Positions 57,019-64,000 of a DNA stretch of 64,000 nt are shown piece by piece; position 1 is the stretch's first letter, and the number at the start of each line of letters is the position of its first letter. A program made the position numbers and the translations under genes. A model generated the notes under the pieces. That model was given only the letters and a program-made list of their open reading frames with translations, was not told the origin of the DNA and did no database searches. Source of the stretch: Tardiphaga robiniae (lineage in GTDB: Bacteria > Pseudomonadota > Alphaproteobacteria > Rhizobiales > Xanthobacteraceae); contig NZ_LVYV01000004.1 in NCBI RefSeq assembly GCF_001618955.1, positions 112,902-176,901 on the forward strand, read 5' to 3'.

Positions 57019-57966
57019 TTATTCCGAGATCGTCTGGACGACGCTGTTCACGGGACGGCTGCTGACCGTCGGCAGCTTTGCGTCCTTGACGATGGCTTCA
57101 TCATAGGACGCGATGGTCTGCACTGGCGCCTTGGCACGCATATGCACGACCTTGTAGCCACCGGCCTTGAGCTTGCGCAGCAGGGTCGGCAGCGCTTCGG
57201 CGGTGTGCTTCTGGAAGTCGTGCATCAGGATGATACCCTTACCGAGCTTGTCGAGCTTGGTCATCACATTGGTGATGACCTGTTCGGACTTGCGCGTCTT
57301 GAAGTCGAACGAGTCGATGTCACAGGAGAAGATCGCCATGTTGCGCGTGCCGAGATAGGTGACGATTTCCGGCGGGTGCTGGAGCGCCGGAGCGCGGAAG
57401 AACGGTGCGGGGGCCGAGCCGAGTGCCCACTTCACGGCGCTGAAGCCTTTCTCGATTTCATCGATACGCTGCTGCTGGGTCAGTTTCTTGTTGGTCAGCG
57501 CGATATGAGCCCAGGTGTGTCCGCCGATGGTATGGCCGGCCGCAGCGACCTGCTTCAGCACTTCCGGATAATAGGTAGCGTGCTTGCCGATCGGGAAGAA
57601 CACTGCCTTGACGCATTCGTCGGCCAGCGTCTTCAACACGGTCGGCGTTGTGGTCTGCCACGGACCATCGTCGAAGGTCAGTACCACTTCCTTGTCACGC
57701 AGGAAGTCGAGCTGCTTGAAATGTTCGAAGCCGAAGCCCGGACCACCTGTGGTGTCGATCTCGACCACACGGCTAACGCCGAGCGCATCAGGATTGGCGC
57801 AGGTCGATTTGGCGGGGGCAGGTGCAGCCGCGGGCGCCGGTGGCGGCGCGGGCGTTGCCGCGGGGGCGGGGGCTGCAACACCGGCTTTGGGCGCCTGCGC
57901 CTGTGCGCCTGCTGCCCACAATGAAATAGCGCTCGCAAAAATCAGACCTGCCGCACTGCGCATCAC
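57019..57966 (-). CDS. polysaccharide deacetylase (NodB-type, CE4), secreted
   Basis: This 315-residue protein has a signal peptide (to about AGAQA), an Ala/Pro-rich spacer (about 28-52) and a NodB domain. Motif 1 is VLTFDDGP (catalytic base and metal Asp). Motif 2, GGHTWAHIAL, carries the metal His pair, and FFRAPALQHPP matches motif 3. It should remove N-acetyl or O-acetyl groups from peptidoglycan or another glycan in the periplasm. The DHFR-fold gene follows in the same operon. Confidence 0.9.
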   Translation of the reverse strand: MMRSAAGLIFASAISLWAAGAQAQAPKAGVAAPAPAATPAPPPAPAAAPAPAKSTCANPDALGVSRVVEIDTTGGPGFGFEHFKQLDFLRDKEVVLTFDDGPWQTTTPTVLKTLADECVKAVFFPIGKHATYYPEVLKQVAAAGHTIGGHTWAHIALTNKKLTQQQRIDEIEKGFSAVKWALGSAPAPFFRAPALQHPPEIVTYLGTRNMAIFSCDIDSFDFKTRKSEQVITNVMTKLDKLGKGIILMHDFQKHTAEALPTLLRKLKAGGYKVVHMRAKAPVQTIASYDEAIVKDAKLPTVSSRPVNSVVQTISE

Positions 57967-58113
57967 GTCCCCCTTGACCTGCGACCAGCGTCGTCAGCGA
58001 GGTGGCCGGGCTGATCCAGATGGTCGTGACCGCAATTCTAGCGCGATTTCAGGCGGTACCGCTATGGCAACGCCCCTTATCCCCAGTAAGCGCCTGGATC
58101 GATATTGAGCCGC

Positions 58114-58695
58114 TCAAGCCGCGGTCAGGGCGCGTCCGACGGCGGTCTTGATGCGTGTATCGGTCGGTTCGAATTCGGAGGCAAAGGAGTCGGTGAGGTA
58201 GCCGTCGCGCCCGACCAGATATTTGTGGAAGTTCCACCGCGGCAGGTCGCGCGGCCGTGCCTCTGCCGCCCATTTGTAGAACGGGTGTGCGTTCGGTCCC
58301 TTCACGACGGTCTTGGCTGCCATCGGGAAGCCAATGCCGAAATGTCCCTCCGCAATGTCGGCGATCTCCTTGGCGCTGCCCGGCTCCTGTCCGCCGAAGT
58401 CATTGGAGGGCACGCCGATAATCATCAAGCCGCGCTCGCGGAATTCGGTCCACAACGTCTGAAGGCCGGCATATTGCGGGGTGAAGCCGCATTGCGAGGC
58501 GGTGTTGACCACCATGATCGGCCGGCCGGTGTAATCGGAGAGCTTGATGTCGCCGCCCTTGAGGCCGGGAAACGCGAAGCCATAGGCAGTCATGCGGCTC
58601 ACGGCGCCTTGCGCCGATGCGTGACGCGCGACCGCCACAGCACTTGCCGCGCCCAATACCGTTGTCAGTATCTGCCTGCGATTGATCATCGCCAT
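58114..58695 (-). CDS. glutathione peroxidase with Tat-type signal
   Basis: From the ATG at 58695 (or 58689) the protein has about 192 residues. The signal NRRQILTTVLGAASAVAVARHASA has the twin-arginine pattern, unusual for this enzyme. The peroxidatic Cys is in VVNTASQCGFTPQY. The partner Gln is in FGGQEPGS and the Trp in RWNFHKYLVG. It uses Cys, not selenocysteine, and probably reduces lipid or hydrogen peroxides with thiols. It follows the L,D-transpeptidase gene by about 90 bases. Confidence 0.9.
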   Translation of the reverse strand: MAMINRRQILTTVLGAASAVAVARHASAQGAVSRMTAYGFAFPGLKGGDIKLSDYTGRPIMVVNTASQCGFTPQYAGLQTLWTEFRERGLMIIGVPSNDFGGQEPGSAKEIADIAEGHFGIGFPMAAKTVVKGPNAHPFYKWAAEARPRDLPRWNFHKYLVGRDGYLTDSFASEFEPTDTRIKTAVGRALTAA

Positions 58696-58786
58696 TCGTC
58701 GTAGCCCAGCCTGTTTCGCGAGCAGAGTAGCGTCATCTCCGAGATGACGCACTCAACAAGCTGTTACAGGGCCGGAGTGAACGAGG

Positions 58787-60415
58787 CTAGCGCAGCGGCA
58801 CCACGAATTCGGTGCCCTGGCCGGTCTCGCCGCCGGCGGCAATGCCCTGATCGGACACCACGATGGAGCCGCCACTCGCGAGCGCTTCGGTAATCTGTGC
58901 CATGGCGTCCGCAGGGATCGTCAGGCGGTCGAGCGCTTCGGCGGCGCTGTTCGGCAGCGGCCGGGTTTTCACCTCAACCGCACCAGTGGATTTGCGGCGA
59001 CGCGAAACATTGTCGTCCTCGTCGGCGCGACGCGGGACGGCAGGCAGCGAGACTGCGGTCCAGTGAAATGCCTTGGCATCATCCTTGTCGGTGCGGGCGG
59101 TAAAGATGTGAGTGCCGAGCGGGCGATCGCTGGGCTTGATGGCGATCGGCGTCTCGAACAGCGGCGCGAAATTCTGCCGCACATAGAGCTTGCTGTCCTT
59201 GCCGCTGACCAGCACGGCAATCTGGCCGGACCGCTTTGGCGTCGCATCGGCAGCGGGCGCCGGGGAGGCCGCGGGCATCTCGGCCTTCGCTGCATCCGCA
59301 GGGCGCGTTTCGTCCTTCTTGACGTTAGCTTTTGCGATTTCTGCCTTCGGGGCTTCCGTCTTGGCGGGCTCAAGCTTGGCTGGCGTTTCCGCGACGGTCT
59401 CAGCCGATTTAACCTCGGTCGTTGGCAGTTCGACGACTTTGGCAATGGCGGCGTCGAGATCGCGGCGTGTCATGATCTCGGGCTCTGCGGCCTTAACGGC
59501 GGTTTCGACCCTTGCAGGTGTGGCGTCCGACATCACAGTCGCAGGCGCCGGTTTTGCCATCGCATTGCTGGCATCGGCGGTCTGGGTCTTGTCCTGAGTC
59601 TTGGCGCGGTCGGCGGCGGATGGCCTCAGACCGATGTCTTCGGGCTTCGCATCTGCCGACGCCTTATCAGCCTTGGGCGACGCCTGGACGTCTTGAGACG
59701 CCGCTGCCGCGACTGGACCCGGCGCGGCCTTCTGAGTGGCGAGCAGAGGATGCGAGATTTCCGCCGGGGAGATTTCGCCGGGCGCGATGATGACGCGGGC
59801 GCCCATGCGGGTCCAGCCCCAGATCCTGGTCGCAAAGGCCATCGGCATGCGGATGCAGCCATGGGAGGCCGGATAGCCCGGTAACGCGCCGGCATGCAGA
59901 GCGATGCCCGACCAGGTGATGCGCTGCATGTAGGGCATCGGCGCGCCGCTATAGATGTTGGAGCGGTGCCACTTATTCTTCTGGATGATGCTGAACACAC
60001 CCATGGGCGTCGAATGGCCGCGCATGCCGGTCGAGATCGGTGTTTCCGCGAACAGGCCGTTGGCGTCGAATACCCGCAGCGTTTGCCGCTCAATCGAGAT
60101 GGCGATCACCAGCGGGCCGACCGGCTTGGCGTGTTCCTTGACCTGCTTTTCGAGTTTGGCGCCAAGGCGCTTCAGCTTCTTCTGGCGCTGCTGCGGTTGC
60201 GGCGCCGGCGGTTCGATCTCCCGCATGATCATCGGGTTTTCGTCGGTCCAGAACACCGCCGCATCGGCAGGCGCCGCCACGGTCATGCCGGCCATGGCAA
60301 CCAGCGCGATCCGCAGGAGGCTGCCGGAAAAAATCGTGCTGCTCAGAAAACGGCTTTTGTCTCCCGGTTCACGCGACAATTGAAATGCACCCACGTCCAG
60401 TATCCTCGAATCCAT
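58787..60415 (-). CDS. L,D-transpeptidase (YkuD domain) with long disordered tail
   Basis: This 542-residue protein has a late hydrophobic segment (about 32-52) that may be a signal, a YkuD domain (about 100-215) with the active-site motif HAGALPGYPASHGCIRMP (His185 and Cys187), and a long Ala/Lys/Glu-rich tail to about residue 400. It ends in a domain of about 135 residues with a second strand-rich unit (IAVLVSGKDSKLYVRQNF). It should crosslink meso-DAP peptides in peptidoglycan or anchor lipoproteins. The tail is low-complexity and may span the periplasm. Confidence 0.9.
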   Translation of the reverse strand: MDSRILDVGAFQLSREPGDKSRFLSSTIFSGSLLRIALVAMAGMTVAAPADAAVFWTDENPMIMREIEPPAPQPQQRQKKLKRLGAKLEKQVKEHAKPVGPLVIAISIERQTLRVFDANGLFAETPISTGMRGHSTPMGVFSIIQKNKWHRSNIYSGAPMPYMQRITWSGIALHAGALPGYPASHGCIRMPMAFATRIWGWTRMGARVIIAPGEISPAEISHPLLATQKAAPGPVAAAASQDVQASPKADKASADAKPEDIGLRPSAADRAKTQDKTQTADASNAMAKPAPATVMSDATPARVETAVKAAEPEIMTRRDLDAAIAKVVELPTTEVKSAETVAETPAKLEPAKTEAPKAEIAKANVKKDETRPADAAKAEMPAASPAPAADATPKRSGQIAVLVSGKDSKLYVRQNFAPLFETPIAIKPSDRPLGTHIFTARTDKDDAKAFHWTAVSLPAVPRRADEDDNVSRRRKSTGAVEVKTRPLPNSAAEALDRLTIPADAMAQITEALASGGSIVVSDQGIAAGGETGQGTEFVVPLR

Positions 60416-60590
60416 CTGAAAACATTAGTCTCGCAGGCGCGAGATGGGTTCACCAGCATGGGTGAGCTGGCTACCGCTGAGTCGGGATCAGCCTAGCAAA
60501 AAAGCCTCACATTGAATTAACAGAGGGGCATCCTGGCTTCCGAATCCGTTTGGAATGCCTACATATTCCGGATCGGTCACGGAGAGTTGC

Positions 60591-61139
60591 ATGACGTTTA
60601 ATGGATCTGGCGCGCTGACCAAAATGCTGCGGCGCGGCGTTCTGGCGCTTTCGGCGCTCGCGGTGTTGGCGGCTACTCCGGCGCAGGCTGCGGATGAACC
60701 GGATCTGATCTTCCGGCGCTCCACCGTGTTCAAATGGCTCAGCCCGAACGACAAGCTGGCGACCTACGGCGTGGACGACCCCGAGGTCGAGGGTGTGGCC
60801 TGTCACTTCACGGTGCCTGAAAAGGGCGGCTTCAAGGGCTGGCTGGGTCTGGCCGAGGAGGTCTCGGACATCTCGCTGGCCTGCCGGCAAATCGGCCCCA
60901 TCAAGTTCAAGGACAAGAGCGATCAGGGTGAGGACATGTTCCGGCAGCGCCGGTCACTCTTCTTCAAAAAGATGCAGATCGTCCGCGGCTGCGACGCCAA
61001 GCGAAACGTGCTGGTCTATATGGTCTATTCGGACCGGATCATCGAGGGTTCGCCGAAGAACTCGACGTCATCAGTTCCGATCATGCCTTGGGGGCAGGCA
61101 GACGCCGCCGTGCAGAAATGCGGCGACTTCATCAAATAA
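60591..61139 (+). CDS. creA: CreA family protein
   Basis: From the ATG at 60591 (GGAG at 60581) the protein has 182 residues: a signal peptide (to about PAQAA) and a domain with CHFTVPEKGGFKGWLGLAEEVSDISLACRQIGPI, the pattern of the CreA family. In Escherichia coli creA neighbours the creBCD regulators, but its role is unknown. Three Cys residues in the mature part may form disulfides. Confidence 0.9.
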   Translation: MTFNGSGALTKMLRRGVLALSALAVLAATPAQAADEPDLIFRRSTVFKWLSPNDKLATYGVDDPEVEGVACHFTVPEKGGFKGWLGLAEEVSDISLACRQIGPIKFKDKSDQGEDMFRQRRSLFFKKMQIVRGCDAKRNVLVYMVYSDRIIEGSPKNSTSSVPIMPWGQADAAVQKCGDFIK

Positions 61140-61175
61140 GCGAGCTATCGGCCGCTAGAACCTAGCCGTGCTTCG

Positions 61176-61421
61176 CTATTTAGCGGAGTGGGTGATGACG
61201 CGCTTTGTGCGCAAGCGGTCCCAGGACTCCTGGGGCTGTGGGTCGCGATAGCCCACGAGCTGGACCAGCTTCTGCGGATAGCACTCGTTGCCGTGCGAGC
61301 CGTAGCCTTGCTGCGACATGGCGCCTTGGCATTTGGAGGGCGGGCGTACCGTTGAGATCAGTGGCCGTCCGGGTGCGCTGATCGGGGTATCCTTGCCAAC
61401 GTCGTTGTTGCCGGTTCCCAC
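61176..61421 (-). CDS. possible small protein, 81 residues
   Basis: The frame starts with GTG at 61421, preceded by AAGGA 8 bases upstream. It encodes a Gly/Pro/Gln-rich polar protein (PPSKCQGAMSQQGYG; CYPQKLVQLVGYRDPQPQ) with two Cys and no signal peptide. The even composition and good ribosome-binding site suggest a real gene in an otherwise empty 600-base gap. I cannot place it in a family. It converges with creA. Confidence 0.4.
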   Translation of the reverse strand: MGTGNNDVGKDTPISAPGRPLISTVRPPSKCQGAMSQQGYGSHGNECYPQKLVQLVGYRDPQPQESWDRLRTKRVITHSAK

Positions 61422-61740
61422 GACTGCATTCCTTCTCTTCGAGGTGAACAGAAACGCGCAGTCGCCTGAAAAGGTTGCATACGCTCTCCTGAAGTCGCTT
61501 TAGCCGCGTTTCGGTTCAGTTTTGTTAAAGGCGTGCGACAGCCGGACGAACTTTCTAGACATCCTTTCCAAGGCGTTCGCAGATTTGCCGCCCGGATTGT
61601 GTCGTCGGCATGGGCGCCACGAAACAATTCGACGGGGGACGAAACCATTTTCCTCTTGGGCCGCAGACGTGCCGAAACGCCGGTTCGTTATCCATTCGCC
61701 AACCACGCGGCGGGCGGCGCTGCCGAACTGGAGACGTCAG
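61422..61740. other. intergenic region upstream of small secreted proteins
   Basis: This 319-base gap should carry the promoter for the small exported protein at 61741. Frames here are short and overlap on both strands without signal peptides or good ribosome-binding sites. A GGAG at 61729-61732 belongs to the next gene. Confidence 0.4.
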
Positions 61741-61902
61741 ATGCGCACCATCAGCTTCATCCTCGCTTTCGCCTTCATCCTGGCCGGCCCTTCGATGGCA
61801 GGTTCCGCTGATGGTAACCTGCCGGGTATCGGCACCTTCGCCTTTACCGGGGCGCCCGTGATCAGCGCTGATGCGCCGATGGTTGTCGCCTACGCACGCT
61901 GA
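61741..61902 (+). CDS. 53-residue secreted peptide
   Basis: This very short protein has a signal peptide (MRTISFILAFAFILAGPSMAG) and a mature part of about 33 residues (DGNLPGIGTFAFTGAPVISAD and a few more). A GGAG site lies 8 bases before the ATG. I recall similar short proteins with LPGIGTFA in Bradyrhizobium relatives, all without known function. It is followed 48 bases later by another exported protein. Confidence 0.65.
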   Translation: MRTISFILAFAFILAGPSMAGSADGNLPGIGTFAFTGAPVISADAPMVVAYAR

Positions 61903-61950
61903 TTTCGATCGCGTGCAGACAACCTGAGAAACAACAAGAAAAGTTTTGAA

Positions 61951-62337
61951 ATGACCCGACCACGTGTTCTGACCGCCATTGTTGTCGCTGTCACCCTTGC
62001 AGGTTCCATTACGGGAAGTGGGGCGCAGGCGCAGATCTGGTCGTGGCGGAAGTTGCCGGACCAGCGTGGGGAATTCGTTCGTTTATGCTCGCCGCATATG
62101 GTCGGGCGCTGGGCGCATCCGGAAGAGGTGTGCGGCTGCCTGCATGACCATGCCGTAGCAGCGGTGGAAGACGCCGATCTGCGGGAGGCGCTGCTGCGCG
62201 GTATCAGCGAGCGCGGCGTGCCTACCATCGAGAAGGACTGGATCCCGGCATCGAAGCAGTCGATGATCAGCGCGACCTTCACGCAGATCGCCAAGCCGAC
62301 CCTGCAATGCATGTATGATCCGGCGCCGCTGGATTAG
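61951..62337 (+). CDS. small secreted protein of unknown function
   Basis: This 128-residue protein has a signal peptide ending about GAQAQ. The mature part carries four Cys residues (LCSPHM, VCGCLHDH and LQCMYDP) and a helical middle (EDADLREALLRGISERGVPTIEKDW). Cys spacing suggests disulfides or a metal site (CGCLHDH). No family is recognised. It follows the 53-residue peptide gene on the same strand. Confidence 0.75.
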   Translation: MTRPRVLTAIVVAVTLAGSITGSGAQAQIWSWRKLPDQRGEFVRLCSPHMVGRWAHPEEVCGCLHDHAVAAVEDADLREALLRGISERGVPTIEKDWIPASKQSMISATFTQIAKPTLQCMYDPAPLD

Positions 62338-62347
62338 TACCGGAAGC

Positions 62348-62392
62348 CATATCCAAATCTTTCACATCCAAGCCCTTCAAATTCAGATCTTT
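62348..62392 (-). repeat. three imperfect 15-bp tandem repeats
   Basis: Read on the minus strand, the units AAAGATCTGAATTTG, AAGGGCTTGGATGTG and AAAGATTTGGATATG follow each other and would encode KDLNL-KGLDV-KDLDM. They lie in a gap between two plus-strand genes in an AT-rich patch. No supported gene contains them. Confidence 0.45.
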
Positions 62393-62572
62393 GATACAAA
62401 AGCATCTGATATCCGAGTGATAGTTTTGCGCTGCACCGTCGCGCCGAAATGATAGCGGATTTCTGTCTTTCCCTCTCGTCATCCTGTCACGGCCGATGAT
62501 AGCGTTTGGTTTCGCTGACCGTTGGGCCGGCGAGATTCGCTACTGTTAGTTCGGCGGAAACCGAGGGATTTT

Positions 62573-63022
62573 ATGCGATTTGTTTCGATCGGCCTTGCCT
62601 GTGTATCAATATTTCTGACCGGTGCAGCGTTGGCCGCAGACACCAGCAACCAGGAAGCTAACAAGAAAGTTGTCGTCGAATTCTACGACAAGGGTCTCAA
62701 CCAGAAGGACTTTGAGGCGGCATCCAAATATTTCGGTCCGCGTTACGTTCAGCACAATCCCAATGCGGCTGACGGCATCGAGGGCTTCAAGGGCTTTATC
62801 GGTTTCCTGCGGGAGAAATTCCCGGACTCGCATAGCGAGATTAAGCAGGTCTTCGCCGACGGCGACTATGTGATCCTGCATGTCCATGCTGTGCGCGAAA
62901 AGGGCACGCGCGGCAACGCGATCATCGACATCTTCAAGCTCGAGAACGGCAAGATCGTCGAACATTGGGACGCCGTTCAGCCGATCCCGGAAAAATCCGC
63001 CAACACCAATGGCATGTTCTGA
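62573..63022 (+). CDS. secreted NTF2-like (SnoaL) protein
   Basis: From the ATG at 62573 (GAGGG upstream) the protein has 149 residues: a signal peptide (to about ALAAD) and an NTF2-like fold with VVVEFYDKGLNQKDFEAASKYFG, RYVQHNPNAADGIEGFKGFI and GKIVEHWDAVQPIPE. This matches the SnoaL-like polyketide cyclase/predicted ester cyclase group. Its role is unknown. Its stop overlaps the start of the SDR gene (TGATG), so the two are coupled. Confidence 0.88.
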   Translation: MRFVSIGLACVSIFLTGAALAADTSNQEANKKVVVEFYDKGLNQKDFEAASKYFGPRYVQHNPNAADGIEGFKGFIGFLREKFPDSHSEIKQVFADGDYVILHVHAVREKGTRGNAIIDIFKLENGKIVEHWDAVQPIPEKSANTNGMF

Positions 63023-63858
63023 TGGATATGGCTCGGCCTCATCGTGACGACCGATTGAAGGGCAAGGTCGCCATCATCACCGGTGCGGGTTCTCGCGGTG
63101 ATGGCGTCGGCAACGGACGTGCCGCAGCGGTGTTGTTGGCGCGGCATGGGGCGCGTGTTGCTCTGGTCGACACCGACGCAAACGCTGCCGAGGAAACAGC
63201 GCGATTGATTGCCGCGGAGGGCGGGGTCGCGCAGATCTATGACGGCGATGTCAGCGATCGCGCATCATGTGAGGCGATCGTCGAACGCACTGTCGAAGGC
63301 TTCGGCCGGCTGGACATCCTCGTCAACAATGTGGGCCTCACCGGGCCGCGCGGCGATGCCATCGAGGTCGATGACCTCGCCTGGGACAGCGCCATGCGCA
63401 TTAACGTCGCCTCGATGATGCTGATGGCGAAATATGCCATTCCGGAAATGATGAAATCCGGTGGCGGCTCGATCGTCAATTTGGCATCGATCGCCGGCCT
63501 GCGTGGTGGCCATCCGAGCTTGTTGTATCCAACGTCGAAATCGGCGGTGATCGGCCTCACCAGAGCAATGGCGGCACATCACGGTCGCGCTGGCATTCGC
63601 GTTAACTGCATCGCTCCCGGCACGGTCTATACGCCGATGGTGGCGTCGCGTGGCATGAGCGATGAGATGCGCAAGGCGCGCGCAGCAGGCACACTGCTGG
63701 GTACCGAAGGTACCGGCTGGGATATCGGGTATGGTGTTCTGTTTCTTGCCAGCGAAGAGGCGCGCTGGATCACAGGGATCACGCTGGCGATCGATGGCGG
63801 TGCGAGTGTGGGCCAGACCGGTTCACCGGTGCCGCCAAGCGAGCCGCTGCGGCATTGA
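63022..63858 (+). CDS. short-chain dehydrogenase/reductase
   Basis: From the ATG at 63022 the protein has 278 residues with a Rossmann fold: nucleotide motif ITGAGSRGDGVGNG (residues 20 or so onward), NNVGLTGP in the NNAG place, catalytic Ser in NLASIAG and YPTSK (Tyr and Lys). The Asp in LVDTDAN suggests NAD preference. The insertion GDGVGNG in the glycine loop is longer than usual. It is coupled to the upstream SnoaL-like gene, so the pair may act on the same small molecule. Confidence 0.9.
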   Translation: MDMARPHRDDRLKGKVAIITGAGSRGDGVGNGRAAAVLLARHGARVALVDTDANAAEETARLIAAEGGVAQIYDGDVSDRASCEAIVERTVEGFGRLDILVNNVGLTGPRGDAIEVDDLAWDSAMRINVASMMLMAKYAIPEMMKSGGGSIVNLASIAGLRGGHPSLLYPTSKSAVIGLTRAMAAHHGRAGIRVNCIAPGTVYTPMVASRGMSDEMRKARAAGTLLGTEGTGWDIGYGVLFLASEEARWITGITLAIDGGASVGQTGSPVPPSEPLRH

Positions 63859-63890
63859 TGAGCATGTCTTGGACTAGGACGGATCGACAT

Positions 63891-64000
63891 TCATTGGCTC
63901 CAGATCATCGCTGCAGCGAGGTGGATAAAGCCGGCGAAGTGAGAAGTTCGTCGGTCATAGCGTGTGGCGAAGCGCCGGAAGTGCTTGAGACGACAGAAGC
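63891..64000 (-). CDS. C-terminal end of an IS5-type transposase (cut by window edge)
   Basis: Read on the minus strand from the right edge, the frame gives FCRLKHFRRFATRYDRRTSHFAGFIHLAAAMIW and ends at TGA (63893-63891). The RLKHFRRxATRYD phrase is the C-terminal DDE-region signature of IS5-family (IS427-group) transposases. Only about 35 residues lie in the window, so completeness cannot be judged. The insertion end should lie in the 32 bases between this stop and the SDR gene. Confidence 0.75.
   Translation of the reverse strand, partial: FCRLKHFRRFATRYDRRTSHFAGFIHLAAAMIWSQ

Noticed and set aside
62279..62482. Open frame of 67 codons on the minus strand containing the KDL repeats
   Set aside because: It overlaps the end of a plus-strand gene and has no ribosome-binding site; only the repeat itself is reported.

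Overview
The window is about 64 kb of GC-rich chromosome from an alphaproteobacterium. Gene content and order point to the Bradyrhizobium/Rhodopseudomonas/Afipia group (Nitrobacteraceae): lptF-lptG-lptD-surA-pdxA-ksgA in a row, purM-purN, hdaA followed by ppk-ppx, an MaeB-type malic enzyme, CreA, and small secreted proteins typical of that group. This placement rests on protein resemblance recalled from memory, so the genus is left open. I found no rRNA, tRNA or CRISPR array.

Layout. 1-4.7 kb: the end of gmk, a SLOG/LOG-family protein, then a four-gene ABC importer operon behind a good candidate Pho box promoter. 4.7-7.1 kb (minus strand): a secreted caspase-like protease followed by two tandem paralogous small secreted proteins. 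7.2-10.9 kb: a zinc alcohol dehydrogenase, an HdeD-like membrane protein fused to a possible permuted papain-fold domain, and an MFS transporter broken by a 4-bp tandem duplication. 10.9-18.6 kb (minus): the LPS-export and outer-membrane-assembly block lptF-lptG-lptD-surA-pdxA-ksgA. 19.1-28.4 kb: pepA-holC, a lipoprotein, an ABC-F ATPase, a 60-residue NepR-like protein, a Gly/His-rich secreted protein, ndk, a TerC-family protein, an autotransporter-barrel protein, a cold-shock protein and a lysine-tailed protein.

28.7-36.7 kb is the most accessory-looking stretch: a class III cyclase, a TetR regulator, a MetX-like acyltransferase with a fatty acid desaturase, a chloroperoxidase-type hydrolase, and a trypsin-like protease fused to a DNA/RNA non-specific endonuclease. 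36.8-51.1 kb is mostly housekeeping: purM-purN, a CDP-alcohol phosphatidyltransferase (pgsA-like), hdaA, ppk-ppx, a small Gly-rich membrane protein, rnd, SelO, a chemoreceptor and aspS. 51.1-64 kb: a large exported protein of unknown function, malic enzyme, DoxX, a DHFR-like protein with a polysaccharide deacetylase, glutathione peroxidase, an L,D-transpeptidase, CreA, several small exported proteins, an NTF2-like/SDR pair, and the 3' end of an IS5-type transposase at the right edge.

The best candidates for undescribed biology are the caspase plus paired secreted paralogs (4.7-7.1 kb), whose basic linkers could be substrates of an Arg/Lys-specific caspase, and the protease-nuclease fusion (34.7-36.7 kb), whose nuclease motif reads SRGH instead of DRGH. 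Both are hypotheses from motifs and gene order. Gene starts were chosen from visible ribosome-binding sites and signal peptides and often differ from the longest possible reading frame.
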